From Paenibacillus ginsengarvi (GTDB lineage: Bacteria; Bacillota; Bacilli; Paenibacillales; NBRC-103111): a stretch of 64,000 nt of DNA. Positions within the stretch are counted from its first letter, which is position 1; the number at the start of each line of letters is the position of its first letter. Made by a program: the position numbers and the translations under genes. This document shows, in pieces, positions 54,003 through 62,438 of the stretch. The stretch lies in contig NZ_RBAH01000015.1 of NCBI RefSeq assembly GCF_003626695.1, positions 124,001-188,000 of the forward strand, in the 5' to 3' direction. The notes below the pieces were generated by a model that made no database searches, had not been told where the DNA came from, and worked only from the letters and a program-made list of their open reading frames with translations.

Positions 54003-55907
54003 ATGAACGGTACGGACAGCATGACCAGAAGAAAGTTGCTGACTGCGATCGGCCTGGCTGGCGCCGCCGCCGCCGCAGGCGGCTTGCAGGCGGGGCTGGC
54101 GCGTGCGCTCGCGGCCCCGACCGGGGTCAGCGAAGCCGTATATGGGGGAGGGATCGGCTGCTCGAACTGCGTCATCCCAACCACAATCGCGGCAATTCGA
54201 GGCAAGACCGATTCTGGCGCGGGCGAGCTTTATTATGTGACCGATCCGGGCCAAGAGGGGCATTTCCGGCTCGACCCGGCCGACGCAGCCTCTGCGGACA
54301 ATACGGGAACGGTACTCGTTTCGGCATACGGGGAACGGTTTAAGCGGCTGTACGGACGGGAGCCGGTCAACGCGGCCTGGTTCGGGACTAAGGGGGATGG
54401 CATCGCGAACGATACCTCGGCCATCCGGCAAGCGATCGCCGCGGTCTCGACCGGGACGGTGTACGTGCCTCCCGGCAGCTATTTGATCAACGATACGATC
54501 GAAGTCCCCCCAACTCTAAGCTTCATCTGCGAAGGCGCTCTAGTGTACGACGGGGAAGGAACCGCTGTCAAAATCGGCTCCGATACGGCGTATACGCGAA
54601 ATAAGACGTATAAGCTCTCTGTCGACAAAAAAACGATTAATTTTGCCGGCAGCTCCGTCGGTGTGGAGTTCGTTAACCTGTACCACAACACGATCGAGCT
54701 GGGATCGGTCACCCGCTTTAGCAAAAACGTGCTGCTATCGGCGAAAAACGGCTTTGGCTTCTACTCCAATTTTGTTTCGCTCGGTATGTTTCAATACGGG
54801 AAAGTCCACGTGCTGATCAAAAACCAAAACAAGGGCTGGGCGAACGGCAACGAGTTTTACGGGGGCTCGTTTACAGGCGGCTACGATCAGGCGATCGGGG
54901 TCAAATTCGAAACCGACTATAACGGATTAAACGGCAACGCGTTTTATTCGCCGAAATTCGAGATGGGAGTGGGCGGTACCCGCTTTACGGTACCTGTCCA
55001 TATGGTGAATTGCAGCGGCAACCGGTTTATCGCCGTACGCACGGAAGCGAACAATCCGAATTATTTCGCTTACCTGAAGGACTGTCTGGACAACCATTTC
55101 GATTTCACCATGGCGCTCAGTTCAACGAAATTGTACGAGCTGGGAAAATCTTTGCGCAACGCGGTCAACGACAACAAAACGCTGCTGTTCGATTCGGGTT
55201 TCATCGCGCAGAAGTGCAATTATTACAACGGAGACAAAGTGTTTGTTCGCAATCTGGATTTGCTGTCTTTGGACGGCGCGTTTCAGCGCAGCTCCGTCGT
55301 CGAATCCGGCGTCTCGCTCGTCACCTTCAACGGGCAAAGCGTCAATTGCGCAACCTTGCGAATGATTCTCAGCCTGTATGTGGACACTTCGCTCCTGAAA
55401 ACGTTCCGGTTCGTCAAAAACACCGTACCCGGTACGGGCACACGGCTTCACTTCCGCTGTCTGGACGCAAGCGGCTCGCTGCTGACGGGGGAGAGCGTGC
55501 CGGTAACGGCCGGCGATGGCTGGGAGTACAACCGGTACATCGTCTCCAGCAATGAGCCTTATTTATACACCTACTACGGGGGAACGTACACCGAATCCAA
55601 CGACTCTGTCCTGACCGACATCCGCGTCCATCCCGACGTCAAAACCATTCAACTGCTGGTGGCGATGAAACAGCTGATCAGCTTTCAAATTTACGGAATT
55701 GGATCGACCGGGCCGGAACTTTGCCGAATATGGACGAATTCCAATAACGACCGGGCCTACGCCGTGGCAGCGCCAACGCTGGGCGAATACCGCAAGGGCA
55801 CCATTTTGTACGACGACAACAGTACGGTCGGCGGTTACGCCGGATGGGTTTGCGTGACGGCGGGATCGCCGGGCACATGGAAAAGGTTCGGCGCAATCGA
55901 AGCTTGA
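54003..55907 (+). CDS. Tat-exported tailspike-type beta-helix protein
   Basis: A 634-residue protein with a twin-arginine signal (MTRRKLLTAIGLAGAAAAAG). After a spacer with GCSNCVIPTT, residues about 115-200 match the pectate-lyase-3/tailspike start (NAAWFGTKGDGIANDTSAIR; GTVYVPPGSYLI), followed by helix-like repeats (NRFIAVRTEANNPNYF; FYGGSFTGGYDQA). It ends with a beta-rich tail. It shares its signal and post-signal layout with the protein at 13231. It is last in the SBP/Gfo-Idh/isomerase operon and likely acts outside the cell on a polysaccharide. Active residues are not assignable. Confidence 0.75.
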   Translation: MNGTDSMTRRKLLTAIGLAGAAAAAGGLQAGLARALAAPTGVSEAVYGGGIGCSNCVIPTTIAAIRGKTDSGAGELYYVTDPGQEGHFRLDPADAASADNTGTVLVSAYGERFKRLYGREPVNAAWFGTKGDGIANDTSAIRQAIAAVSTGTVYVPPGSYLINDTIEVPPTLSFICEGALVYDGEGTAVKIGSDTAYTRNKTYKLSVDKKTINFAGSSVGVEFVNLYHNTIELGSVTRFSKNVLLSAKNGFGFYSNFVSLGMFQYGKVHVLIKNQNKGWANGNEFYGGSFTGGYDQAIGVKFETDYNGLNGNAFYSPKFEMGVGGTRFTVPVHMVNCSGNRFIAVRTEANNPNYFAYLKDCLDNHFDFTMALSSTKLYELGKSLRNAVNDNKTLLFDSGFIAQKCNYYNGDKVFVRNLDLLSLDGAFQRSSVVESGVSLVTFNGQSVNCATLRMILSLYVDTSLLKTFRFVKNTVPGTGTRLHFRCLDASGSLLTGESVPVTAGDGWEYNRYIVSSNEPYLYTYYGGTYTESNDSVLTDIRVHPDVKTIQLLVAMKQLISFQIYGIGSTGPELCRIWTNSNNDRAYAVAAPTLGEYRKGTILYDDNSTVGGYAGWVCVTAGSPGTWKRFGAIEA

Positions 55908-55915
55908 TTTCGGTT

Positions 55916-55973
55916 CGAGCTTGGCAAAGAGCCGATGCCGATGCCGCGAATAACAGGCTCTTGATTCGCCTTG
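55916..55973 (+). pseudogene. Duplicated 3' tail of the sulfatase gene
   Basis: These 58 bases match 47273-47330 with one mismatch. They carry the last 15-16 codons and stop of the sulfatase gene (GKEPMPMPRITGS in frame), plus nine bases of trailer. The single change (ACG to ACA) is silent. No start or upstream sulfatase sequence is present. The piece sits eight bases after the beta-helix stop and just before a hairpin with the same outer stem as the sulfatase terminator. Confidence 0.85.
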
Positions 55974-55977
55974 TAAC

Positions 55978-56021
55978 TGAAAAGCACCGCGCCCTTCCTA
56001 AGAAGGATGCGGTGCTTTTCA
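55978..56021. terminator. Bidirectional terminator, relative of the sulfatase terminator
   Basis: TGAAAAGCACCGC (55978-55990) pairs with GCGGTGCTTTTCA (56009-56021), with an inner CTTCC/GAAGG stem. It separates the convergent beta-helix and BNR genes. Confidence 0.9.
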
Positions 56022-56030
56022 GTGTAAGAA

Positions 56031-57488
56031 TCATTCGGATGCGACCAGGCTGCGGAACTGCTCGATCACATGGTAGGTCATATAGTTGGCGTTATGGAAA
56101 TTGTGCGCGCCGTTGATCGCCGTTCTGGAGGCGAAGCGGATATCGTCTCCGTGGAACATCCAATCGACGTACTGGAAGCCGACCTTTTTGCTGTCTTCCG
56201 GCCATCCGTTATGCTCGTAGTCGAGAATGTCCTTGACGACCGTCCACTGCTCGAGATCGTCCGAGCAAACCAGCGCCAGAACGTTGCGCATGGAAATGTT
56301 CGGTCCCGTCACCTTGCTGACGAGCGACCAGTATTTGCGCGAGACGTCGTCGTAGTATACGGTGAACTTGGACAAATTGCCGTGGAACGGAACCACCTTG
56401 TAAAAGGTAAGCTGCCGCTCCGGATGGTCCGGATCGGCGGCGAGCATAATCGCCCGGCCGTGGCTCGGCGTTCCGCCGTTCGTTTGATAACGCAGCAGAT
56501 TAACGAGCGCGCCGTCCGGCGTAACGACCGCATTGCCTTCGAGCAGGCCGGCTAGCGAGCCGCCGACGACCGTACCCGGCCAGTTCGGATCGTAGGGCAG
56601 GAACGGCATGATCGTCCAGTTGGCGGGATCCAGCAGATCGGAGTCAGCCGGCACGGAAACAAGTCCCGACCGGTGCGAGCCTGTCGTCCAGGAGCCGTAA
56701 TCGATACCGGTCCACAGCCTGCCCTTGTGCTCGATAACCGGCATCGGCGCCTTATGCGGTCCGCCGGCTTCCCGGCTGCCTGCGGCAATCAGCTCGGCCG
56801 GCTGCGTCCATGTTTCTCCTCCGTCGTCCGAGCCGCCGATGAGCAGAGCGCCATATTCGGTGCTTGTCGAGATCATATACAGGCGGTTACGGTGTACGAA
56901 CAGCTTGCCCCAGAAGCAAGGATACAAGAAATTGACGAATTCCCAGCTCGCCCCGTCATCGGAGGAACGGAACACAATAGACGTATTTTGGCCTTCATTT
57001 CCCCAATAAACGTCGTGCGATGCGAGCATCGTTCCGTCCGCCAAACGGACGATTGAAGGGCTGGCCGGGGAACGGCCGGAAAAACCGTATATATAATCTT
57101 CCGGGTGCATGTAGTTAATGACTGTGCCTGGGACGTGGCCGGGGCGGAACAGGCGGGTCGGGCTAACGACCGAGTCGGAGCTTTGCAGCCATATTTCGTA
57201 ATCGGTGTTGTTTTCGAGTCCGGTAACGGTTGTTCTTCCGCTTGCTCCCGGCAGGGACAGCCGGGTAGCTTCGGACTCCGCTTGCCCGCGCGGCCGGACA
57301 TAAAGCGAATAGGATCGGCTTCCGCCAGCATCCGCCTCAAAATCGTTCCAGTCCAGCGTTAGAGCGCCTTTGCCTGGAGCGAGCCGCATAATGTGGAGCG
57401 AGCCGTAAGAGAGTTCGTTGCCCGTTGCGATCCGATAAAGCTCCCTGGGATCTTTTATATTCCAGCTTGTTGGATTGTGCTGATTCAT
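56031..57488 (-). CDS. Sialidase-like BNR-repeat protein with N-terminal Fn3-like domain
   Basis: A 485-residue protein. Residues about 35-120 look like a fibronectin-III-type domain (SYSLYVRPRGQA; ENNTDYEIWLQSSDSV). From about 130 on, a propeller with Asp-box repeats follows (FRSSDDGASWEF; GGSDDGGETWTQP) and SPSIVRLADGTMLASHD. Asp-boxes mark exo-sialidases and many other glycan-binding or cleaving propellers; the arginine triad cannot be confirmed by eye. No signal peptide is evident. AGGGAGTCAGAACGA precedes the start. The IclR gene and a GAAC-type dyad lie just upstream. Confidence 0.72.
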   Translation of the reverse strand: MNQHNPTSWNIKDPRELYRIATGNELSYGSLHIMRLAPGKGALTLDWNDFEADAGGSRSYSLYVRPRGQAESEATRLSLPGASGRTTVTGLENNTDYEIWLQSSDSVVSPTRLFRPGHVPGTVINYMHPEDYIYGFSGRSPASPSIVRLADGTMLASHDVYWGNEGQNTSIVFRSSDDGASWEFVNFLYPCFWGKLFVHRNRLYMISTSTEYGALLIGGSDDGGETWTQPAELIAAGSREAGGPHKAPMPVIEHKGRLWTGIDYGSWTTGSHRSGLVSVPADSDLLDPANWTIMPFLPYDPNWPGTVVGGSLAGLLEGNAVVTPDGALVNLLRYQTNGGTPSHGRAIMLAADPDHPERQLTFYKVVPFHGNLSKFTVYYDDVSRKYWSLVSKVTGPNISMRNVLALVCSDDLEQWTVVKDILDYEHNGWPEDSKKVGFQYVDWMFHGDDIRFASRTAINGAHNFHNANYMTYHVIEQFRSLVASE

Positions 57489-57527
57489 TCGTTCTGACTC
57501 CCTTCCGCACTTCTAAGTTCTGTTATA

Positions 57528-57540
57528 AAGAACATCGTTC
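57528..57540. promoter_or_regulatory. GAAC-N3-GTTC dyad, IclR operator candidate
   Basis: AAGAACATCGTTC at 57528-57540 contains GAAC-ATC-GTTC and matches AAGAACGTCGTTC at 61277-61289 at 12 of 13 positions. It lies 40 bases upstream of the BNR gene, between it and the divergent IclR gene. Confidence 0.5.
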
Positions 57541-57763
57541 ATCAATTTCAATTATAGAATAAGGGATGTACGCCAGCTAAGCAACACCTTTTTCCCGATT
57601 CGAAAAAGTTTTATAGACTGAGCGTAGGAGACTCGGATAAACTAAGGGTAACGGTTGTTTGCGATGCTGCATCTTTGTAAGATATAGATGGAATGGTTAT
57701 AGGGACAAAATCACTCGTGCGCGCGTAAGCTGCGCCGTGCAAAAAGAATAAGAGGCGGATGAA

Positions 57764-58516
57764 ATGGCGGAAGAGATTAAAGTCAAATCGTTATTCAAAG
57801 CTTTACGGATCATGGATTGCTTTACGGTCGACAGTCCGGAGTTGGGCATTACCGAAATCAGCGAGCAGCTCGGCTTGTATAAGAGCAATGTGCACAATAT
57901 CGTCGATACGTTCGTGAAAGCAGGGTACCTGGAGCAAAATCCGGAAAACGAGAAGTATCGTCTCGGCTTCAAGCTGCTGGAGCTGGGGAACGTCATCTCG
58001 AGCAATATGAACATACGCAGGCTGACGCTGCCGTATATGCAGGAAATGTCCGATTATGCGAATGAAACGGTTTATTTGGGCATGCCTAGCGATACGGACG
58101 TCATCTATCTGGATTCCGCGTCGCCCAAAAATCAAATCTCGTCGCGATCGATGCTGGGCGTCAAAGCTCCCTTGTACTGCACCGGAATCGGCAAGGCGAT
58201 GCTGGCTTTCCTGCCGGCTGAGGTGGCCAAAGCGGTGTGCGCCAAACCGCTCAAAAAGCATACGGATCAAACGATCACGGATACGAGCGCACTCCTGGAC
58301 GAGCTGGAAGCAATCCGCCTTCGCGGTTATTCGATCGACAATATGGAGCACGAGTACGGCATTAAATGTATCGGCATGCCGATTCTGAACAAAAAGAAGC
58401 AGGTGGTAGCCGGCATCAGCGTATCCGGTCCGTCGCTGCGGTTCGAGGACGATAAAATGCGGGACTATGCGCTCAAGCTGAAGGAAATCGTGCGCTCCAT
58501 CGAGGAAAAAGTATAA
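57764..58516 (+). CDS. IclR-family transcriptional regulator
   Basis: A 250-residue regulator with an N-terminal winged helix (LRIMDCFTVDSPELGITEIS, LYKSNVHNIVDTFVKAGYLEQ) and an IclR effector domain (YLGMPSDTDVIYLDSA; GVKAPLYCTGIGKAMLAFLP; GYSIDNMEHEYGIKCIGMPI). Many IclR proteins sense ketodeoxy-sugars or aromatic acids. GAGG eight bases upstream supports the ATG. Shared dyads near 57528 and upstream of 61331 suggest it controls the BNR gene and the aldolase gene. Confidence 0.92.
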   Translation: MAEEIKVKSLFKALRIMDCFTVDSPELGITEISEQLGLYKSNVHNIVDTFVKAGYLEQNPENEKYRLGFKLLELGNVISSNMNIRRLTLPYMQEMSDYANETVYLGMPSDTDVIYLDSASPKNQISSRSMLGVKAPLYCTGIGKAMLAFLPAEVAKAVCAKPLKKHTDQTITDTSALLDELEAIRLRGYSIDNMEHEYGIKCIGMPILNKKKQVVAGISVSGPSLRFEDDKMRDYALKLKEIVRSIEEKV

Positions 58517-58538
58517 GAGAAGCCCCACAAGGAAAAGA

Positions 58539-58576
58539 ACCTTCAAGACCACTATGCAGTGGGATTGAAGGTTTTG
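58539..58576 (+). terminator. Terminator after the IclR gene
   Basis: ACCTTCAA-N4-ACT at 58539-58553 pairs with AGT-N4-TTGAAGGT and TTTT follows. The remaining gene-free stretch 58577-58838 shows no open frame, repeat or control site that I can support. Confidence 0.75.
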
Positions 58577-58838
58577 TCGTTAGAGGAACCGGAAAATACC
58601 GAAAGCGGCTATTGGAAACCGGCCAAAAAAAGACGCCGTTCCTGATGCGGGGGATTCAGCCGCACCATTCGGCCAACGGCAGCAGATTTTTGCCGATCGA
58701 AACGCTGTCGCCAAACTCTGCATGTCCCATGCATTCGGCCGGGTGTTTAAGTGAAACGAAATATGATTTCTTTACCAAGAAAAGCTGCTACTTACGCAGG
58801 GTCATTCATCGTGGAAAAGGCTTCGTTTCAGACTTTTC

Positions 58839-60164
58839 TTACTTGAGCCGCTCCGTCTCGATCATCTTGTTGATTTCTTCCTCCGCCTGCAATAAGGCGG
58901 TATTCACATCGAGCTGGTCGTCGCGGAACAAGGCGAATTTCTTGTTCACGATATCCTCGGCCTTACTGCGGTATTGCGAAGCGATCGGGTAGGGGACCGG
59001 GTTGCTTTTGAAAATGCTTTGAATTTGTTTGTCTTTCAGGTATGGCTTGCCGCTGCCGAAAGCCGCCTTAACTGCATCGCTTTTCAAGGCCGTGATTTGA
59101 CCGTCGGCGGACAGTTTCTTCTGCACCTCATCGGATACCGCTACCTCAATCACGCGCAGCGCATCTTCCTGGTTTTTGCTTGTTGGCGTAATGGCCATGA
59201 CTTGTACGCTGGCGTTGGCGAATACGTTTCTCCGCTCCGGATAGCTCGGATACTGCGTCACATCCCAGTTCAGCCCCTCCTTTGTAGGCGTTTCCAAAGC
59301 AGCGAATAAATTCATGCTAGCGAGCATCGCCAGATTTTTCTCCTGCATAAAATCGTTGTTCGGCGTATGACCGGGCTGAATCAAATTTCCGGGGATCTTG
59401 TACATCGATTTCACCAGCTCGAATACCTGCTTCCACGGATCCGTGCGGACGGAAGCTTTCTCGGTCTTGTAGTCTACGGCTGCGGCCGACAACGGCTGGG
59501 AAATCCAAATAATGCCCGCTCCCGGATCGATACCCCGATACGACACGCCGCCCTCCTGACGCGTGACCTTTTTGGCCAGCTCGATCACATCGCTCCACAG
59601 CATTCCTTCTTTCGGGTAAGCGCTTCCGAACTTGTCGAACAAATCTTTGTTGTAATACAGCGCATGGAAGCTGCGGCTGAGCGGGATGCCGTACAACTCG
59701 TCTCCGGGGGAGCTGACCCGAGTATCCCGAATCATCGTCTCGTCAAACCGGTTCAGATCGAAATTTTGCTTTTTTACCAGCTCCCGGTGGTCAAACTCCA
59801 GCTTCTTCGTCCGGTAGTTAGCCAGGTTTCCGTTAAAAGTAAAAATGATGTCGGGCGTCATTCCCGCCGTAATCAGCTCAGCCAGCGTAGTGCCCTTGCC
59901 CGGGCGGATCAAGTCTAACGTAATGTGCGGATATTTTGCTTTCAGCGCCTCTTTGATCGTTTGTTCGGTAAAATCATCAATGGTCGTGTTGTCGAGTGCG
60001 GCACTAATTGTAATCGGCTTCAATTCGCTTGCGGATTGCTTCTCTCTTACTCCTTCGCCTAGGTCCGCCGCCGAGCCGCATCCTGTCGACAGCAGAACGA
60101 CTGCGGCTGCTATTGCGATTAAGGTTTGTTTTCTCCCGCCGTCGCGTGCCATACATTGAGTCAT
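58839..60164 (-). CDS. ABC sugar-binding lipoprotein, orphan (subfamily copy 4)
   Basis: A 441-residue solute-binding protein with lipobox LLSTGC at about residues 24-29. It carries a diverged subfamily signature (NKDLFDKFGSAYPKEGMLWSD) and the shared C-terminal DQLDVNTALLQAEEEINK. GGAGGG stands seven bases before the start at 60164. It is divergent from an AraC-type regulator and has no enzyme gene in the same run and no permease beside it. Its ligand is unknown; the neighbouring aldolase suggests an acidic or keto-deoxy sugar (inference). Confidence 0.9.
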   Translation of the reverse strand: MTQCMARDGGRKQTLIAIAAAVVLLSTGCGSAADLGEGVREKQSASELKPITISAALDNTTIDDFTEQTIKEALKAKYPHITLDLIRPGKGTTLAELITAGMTPDIIFTFNGNLANYRTKKLEFDHRELVKKQNFDLNRFDETMIRDTRVSSPGDELYGIPLSRSFHALYYNKDLFDKFGSAYPKEGMLWSDVIELAKKVTRQEGGVSYRGIDPGAGIIWISQPLSAAAVDYKTEKASVRTDPWKQVFELVKSMYKIPGNLIQPGHTPNNDFMQEKNLAMLASMNLFAALETPTKEGLNWDVTQYPSYPERRNVFANASVQVMAITPTSKNQEDALRVIEVAVSDEVQKKLSADGQITALKSDAVKAAFGSGKPYLKDKQIQSIFKSNPVPYPIASQYRSKAEDIVNKKFALFRDDQLDVNTALLQAEEEINKMIETERLK

Positions 60165-60189
60165 TGCTTTGCCCTCCCATTTGAATAGT

Positions 60190-60252
60190 ATCGTATACGA
60201 TGTTTCAAGTGTAAATTCGAAAGCTTTACATGAACATGCACAAACTTATAAT
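60190..60252. promoter_or_regulatory. Promoter and 12-base palindrome in the SBP/AraC divergent region
   Basis: TTTACA at 60225-60230 and TATAAT at 60247-60252 (16-base spacer) form a promoter for the AraC gene. The perfect palindrome ATCGTATACGAT at 60190-60201 lies between the two divergent genes, an operator candidate. An ATG at 60230 is inside the promoter, so it cannot be the start. Confidence 0.6.
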
Positions 60253-60271
60253 AGAGTGTAGACATTATTTC

Positions 60272-61108
60272 ATGAAGCGGGTGACAAAATTGGTCGAGTT
60301 ATGGCAGGTGCGCGCCCAGATGTTCGCCTACATTTACTGGAACCGCAAAACGACTTTCGAAATCGAAAGCACCTCCTACCCGAAATGGTGTATGTTTGCC
60401 GTGGAAGAAGGGGAATTCTCCTATCGCATTGGGGACGAGTCCGGGATCGGCTCCGCGGGCGATCTGGTGTTGTGTCCGCCGGAGACGTTGTTTCAGCGCC
60501 GCATCAAGATGCCGCTGTCGTTTCATTATTTTCATTTCGACTGGGTTCATCGCGATACGGGAGAAGTGGTATCTGCGGCGCTGGCCGAACGGCATTTGCT
60601 GCCTTGCCGTCTGCCGCTGGCGCGTACGAACCGTCTGCAATCCGTTTTCGGTTACCTGCGCTCGTTCCCGCATGCCAGCGTCCAGAAGCCGGTGCTTCGA
60701 TGGGTCGAGCACATGGTTGACGATTTGCTGTTTATGTTTATGACGGAGCGCCATCTGGTTCCGCTTCGTCTCGACAGTCCCACGACAGACCCGCTCATGG
60801 ATCAAGCGGCGCTGACCATTCGTCAGCACGCTTTCGAAGAGTTGAACCTGCACAGGGTCGCTTCCGCCTACGGATTGACGCCCGTACAATTTTCACGGCG
60901 TTTTACCGCTGCATTTAAAATGACCGCACATGATTATTTGACGACCTTGCGTCTGGAACGAGCATGCAAACTGCTGCAGGAAACGGCCTTGAACCTGGAA
61001 GACATCGCGGAAAAATGCGGGTACCGCAACGGCTCGTACATCAGCCGGCTGTTTGCCAAAAAGCTGAATACAACGCCGTCTGCGTTCAGAGCAGCCCATC
61101 GCTTGTAA
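60272..61108 (+). CDS. AraC-family regulator
   Basis: A 278-residue regulator with a cupin-like sensor (FAVEEGEFSYRIGDESGIG; DLVLCPPETLFQRR) and a C-terminal helix-turn-helix pair (LNLHRVASAYGLTPVQFSRRF; LEDIAEKCGYRNGSYISRLF). The ATG at 60272 was chosen because the promoter at 60225-60252 rules out the earlier ATG; a TTG at 60290, with GCGGGTGA upstream, is also possible. It is divergent from the SBP at 58839 and is the likely regulator of it. Confidence 0.87.
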   Translation: MKRVTKLVELWQVRAQMFAYIYWNRKTTFEIESTSYPKWCMFAVEEGEFSYRIGDESGIGSAGDLVLCPPETLFQRRIKMPLSFHYFHFDWVHRDTGEVVSAALAERHLLPCRLPLARTNRLQSVFGYLRSFPHASVQKPVLRWVEHMVDDLLFMFMTERHLVPLRLDSPTTDPLMDQAALTIRQHAFEELNLHRVASAYGLTPVQFSRRFTAAFKMTAHDYLTTLRLERACKLLQETALNLEDIAEKCGYRNGSYISRLFAKKLNTTPSAFRAAHRL

Positions 61109-61222
61109 ACGGGATCGCTTGAGGTTCAAGGGAATATATAGGTTCGCGATTCGCCGAGTTCAGAGCGGAAAAACGTATTGTAATCGCACGATCGATATAC
61201 TATGATAGAAAGAAATGCAAAG

Positions 61223-61291
61223 GAACGCTGTTCTTCGAAAAGGAACAGGATATTCCTTTATTTTTTGATTAAGGACAAGAACGTCGTTCTT
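61223..61291. promoter_or_regulatory. IclR operator candidates upstream of the aldolase
   Basis: GAACGCTGTTC (61223-61233) and GAACGTCGTTC (61279-61289) are two GAAC-N3-GTTC dyads; the second extends to AAGAACGTCGTTCTT (61277-61291). An overlapping CTGTTC...GAACAG dyad spans 61228-61248. The same motif lies between the BNR and IclR genes at 57530. Confidence 0.5.
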
Positions 61292-61330
61292 TAATTTAGA
61301 ACTAAAAAGAGAGAAGAGAGGAGCCGCACT

Positions 61331-62257
61331 ATGCAGCAATCTATCAGCAATGGCGTATGGCCAACGATGGTTACTCCATTCACACAGGATGGGGATATCG
61401 ATTATCCTGCGCTCGGACAGCTTGTCGAATGGTATATCGAGCGAGGCGTTCAAGGGTTATTCGCTGTATGTCAATCCAGCGAAATGTTCAAGCTTTCCCT
61501 GGAGGAAAGAGTGCAGCTCGCCCGTTTCGTCAAGGAGAAGGCGGCAGGCCGGGTGCAGGTTATTGCCTCGGGGCACATCTCCGACGCGCTTTCCGATCAG
61601 ATCGAGGAGCTGAAGCAAATCTCGGCAACGGGCGTGGAAGCCGTCGTTCTCGTCAGCAACAGGCTTGCAGCGGAAGGCGAGGACGAAGAGGTCTGGAAAC
61701 GGAACGCGTCGTTATTGCTCGAAGCGATTCCGGATACGGCTTTCGGTATTTATGAATGTCCTTACCCTTACAAAAGGCTGCTGTCGCCCGAGCTGCTGAA
61801 ATGGTGCGCGGATACGGGCCGTTTCCTGTTCCTGAAGGATACGTGCTGCGATGTCGGGCAGCTGAAAGCGAAGCTGGATGCGGTCGCGGGAAGCGACTTG
61901 AAACTGTTCAACGCCAATTCGACGACGCTGCTCGACTCGCTCCGCCTCGGCGCGGCCGGCTTCAGCGGAGTTATGGCCAATTTTCACCCCGATCTGTACG
62001 TGCGGCTGACGGACCGTTTCCAAACCGACCCGGAGGCGGAGCTGCTGCAATCGTTTTTGACGGTTGCTTCCTTAATCGAGCTGCAATATTATCCGGTCAA
62101 CGCCAAATATCATTTGCAGCAAATCGGCTTGCCGGTCACCACCTTTTGCCGCGTGAAGGACGATGCGGGCCTGAAGTCCAATCACCGCATCGAGGTCAAA
62201 CGTCTGGAGCAGCTCGCCGGTTTCGTAAGGGAGCAGTTTACGCAAAAAGCTTTGTAA
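61331..62257 (+). CDS. DHDPS/NAL-family aldolase
   Basis: A 308-residue TIM-barrel class I aldolase. The Schiff-base Lys is in RFLFLKDTCC (Lys169) and the partner Tyr in GIYECPYPY (Tyr141). The usual GTTGE-type motif is changed to AVCQSSEM. Family members cleave or form keto acids such as N-acetylneuraminate, 2-keto-3-deoxygluconate or dihydrodipicolinate. With sugar genes around it and a BNR propeller gene under a matching operator, sugar-acid aldolase is more likely than lysine synthesis. GAGAGGAGC precedes the start. Confidence 0.85.
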   Translation: MQQSISNGVWPTMVTPFTQDGDIDYPALGQLVEWYIERGVQGLFAVCQSSEMFKLSLEERVQLARFVKEKAAGRVQVIASGHISDALSDQIEELKQISATGVEAVVLVSNRLAAEGEDEEVWKRNASLLLEAIPDTAFGIYECPYPYKRLLSPELLKWCADTGRFLFLKDTCCDVGQLKAKLDAVAGSDLKLFNANSTTLLDSLRLGAAGFSGVMANFHPDLYVRLTDRFQTDPEAELLQSFLTVASLIELQYYPVNAKYHLQQIGLPVTTFCRVKDDAGLKSNHRIEVKRLEQLAGFVREQFTQKAL

Positions 62258-62273
62258 TCGAATTAACTTTTCT

Positions 62274-62311
62274 AAGGTTAACCGGTGATTGCCGGTTGGC
62301 CTTTTTTTTGT
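62274..62311 (+). terminator. Rho-independent terminator
   Basis: AAGGTTAACCGG (62274-62285) pairs with CCGGTTGGCCTT with two mismatches and a T run follows. Confidence 0.9.
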
Positions 62312-62438
62312 TTACAGACGCCCCCCGGCGAAAAAACTTAAAGCTTTGTTATTCATGTTTAGTATTAGTTATATATTGAGAAAATAAGTTCGTGTAAGCT
62401 GAAATTGGGTCTAAACTATACATCTATGGAGGGTCACC

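Noticed and set aside
61109..61330. Leader of the aldolase gene considered as a lysine riboswitch because of the DHDPS fold
   Set aside because: The inverted repeats are short operator-like dyads, and no L-box core or terminator/antiterminator pair is visible.
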